This document shows, piece after piece, positions 22,778-22,882 of a DNA stretch of 22,882 nucleotides. Both the position numbers and the translations under genes were made by a program. Numbering within the stretch: position 1 is the first letter of the stretch; each line of letters begins with the position of its first letter. The DNA lies in the NCBI GenBank assembly GCA_002375995.1, contig DFNI01000043.1, positions 1 to 22,882 on the forward strand. The letters are read 5' to 3'. The notes beneath the pieces were generated by a model, which made no database searches, was not told the origin of the DNA, and saw nothing but the letters and a program-made list of their open reading frames with translations. The stretch is from Acetothermia bacterium UBA3571. GTDB taxonomy: Bacteria; Bipolaricaulota; Bipolaricaulia; Bipolaricaulales; Bipolaricaulaceae.

Positions 22778-22882
22778 TCAGATCTTGGCGATACCGTCCA
22801 AGCTTATGCGGACGGGAAGCTCCCGGCCAAAGATCTTGACCGAGACCACCGCCTCCTCGGCCTCCTTGTCGATCTCCTTGAT
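22778..22882 (-). CDS. nusG: Transcription termination/antitermination protein NusG, C-terminal fragment at window edge
   Basis: The last 34 residues are visible: KEIDKEAEEAVVSVKIFGRE then LPVRISLDGIAKI and a TGA stop. They match the end of the NusG KOW domain (VSIFGRETPVELDFSQVEKI-like). The rest of the gene lies beyond base 22882. Its position immediately before rplK is the classical one, which supports the identification despite the short sequence. Confidence 0.88.
   Translation of the reverse strand: MKEIDKEAEEAVVSVKIFGRELPVRISLDGIAKI

Noticed and set aside
1..22882. tRNA genes, CRISPR arrays, insertion sequences, prophage or toxin-antitoxin loci
   Set aside because: Looked for on both strands by eye; nothing with supporting structure or homology was seen.

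Overview
The window is GC-rich, densely packed bacterial chromosome. Many neighbouring genes overlap by 4 bp, and GTG, TTG and possibly CTG starts are used freely. It looks like an ordinary housekeeping region, not a mobile or defence island: I see no transposase, integrase, phage gene, CRISPR array or tRNA. A DUF763 protein, a branched-chain amino-acid ABC importer and ArsB/NhaD-type permeases suggest a thermophilic, possibly uncultured lineage. Bipolaricaulota-like is only a guess; a phylum cannot be assigned from the sequence alone.

Left block, 1-4554, minus strand (read right to left): a Nif3-family dimetal protein, a coiled-coil C4 zinc-ribbon protein, a TPM-domain membrane-anchored protein (probable CTG start), the RNase P RNA gene rnpB with its own promoter, a membrane zinc metallopeptidase, ribulose-phosphate 3-epimerase (rpe) and the 5' part of ribD. 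A compact pair of divergent promoters at 4568-4615 separates this block from the next.

Middle block, 4626-11029, plus strand: a DUF763 protein, then from a near-consensus promoter a five-gene branched-chain amino-acid ABC importer (binding protein, LivH, LivM, LivG, LivF), followed by an HD-domain hydrolase and an intrinsic terminator. A hairpin after the binding-protein gene probably sets its expression above that of the membrane and ATPase genes. A gene-free stretch at 11030-11223 follows.

Right block, 11224-22882, minus strand (read right to left): nusG (3' end only), rplK, rplA, rplJ, rplL, rpoB, a Nudix hydrolase, two tandem paralogous ArsB/NhaD-type permeases, an MBL-fold hydrolase and priA. 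The nusG-rplKAJL-rpoB order is the classical one, but rpoC is not next to rpoB. A Nudix gene overlaps the rpoB stop instead, so RNA polymerase beta appears to be co-transcribed with permeases and the replication-restart helicase.

The most unusual signals are this rpoB/rpoC separation and an RpoB whose fork loop 2, normally almost invariant directly after the rifampicin region, is replaced by a different and shorter sequence. I found no wholly new multi-gene system.
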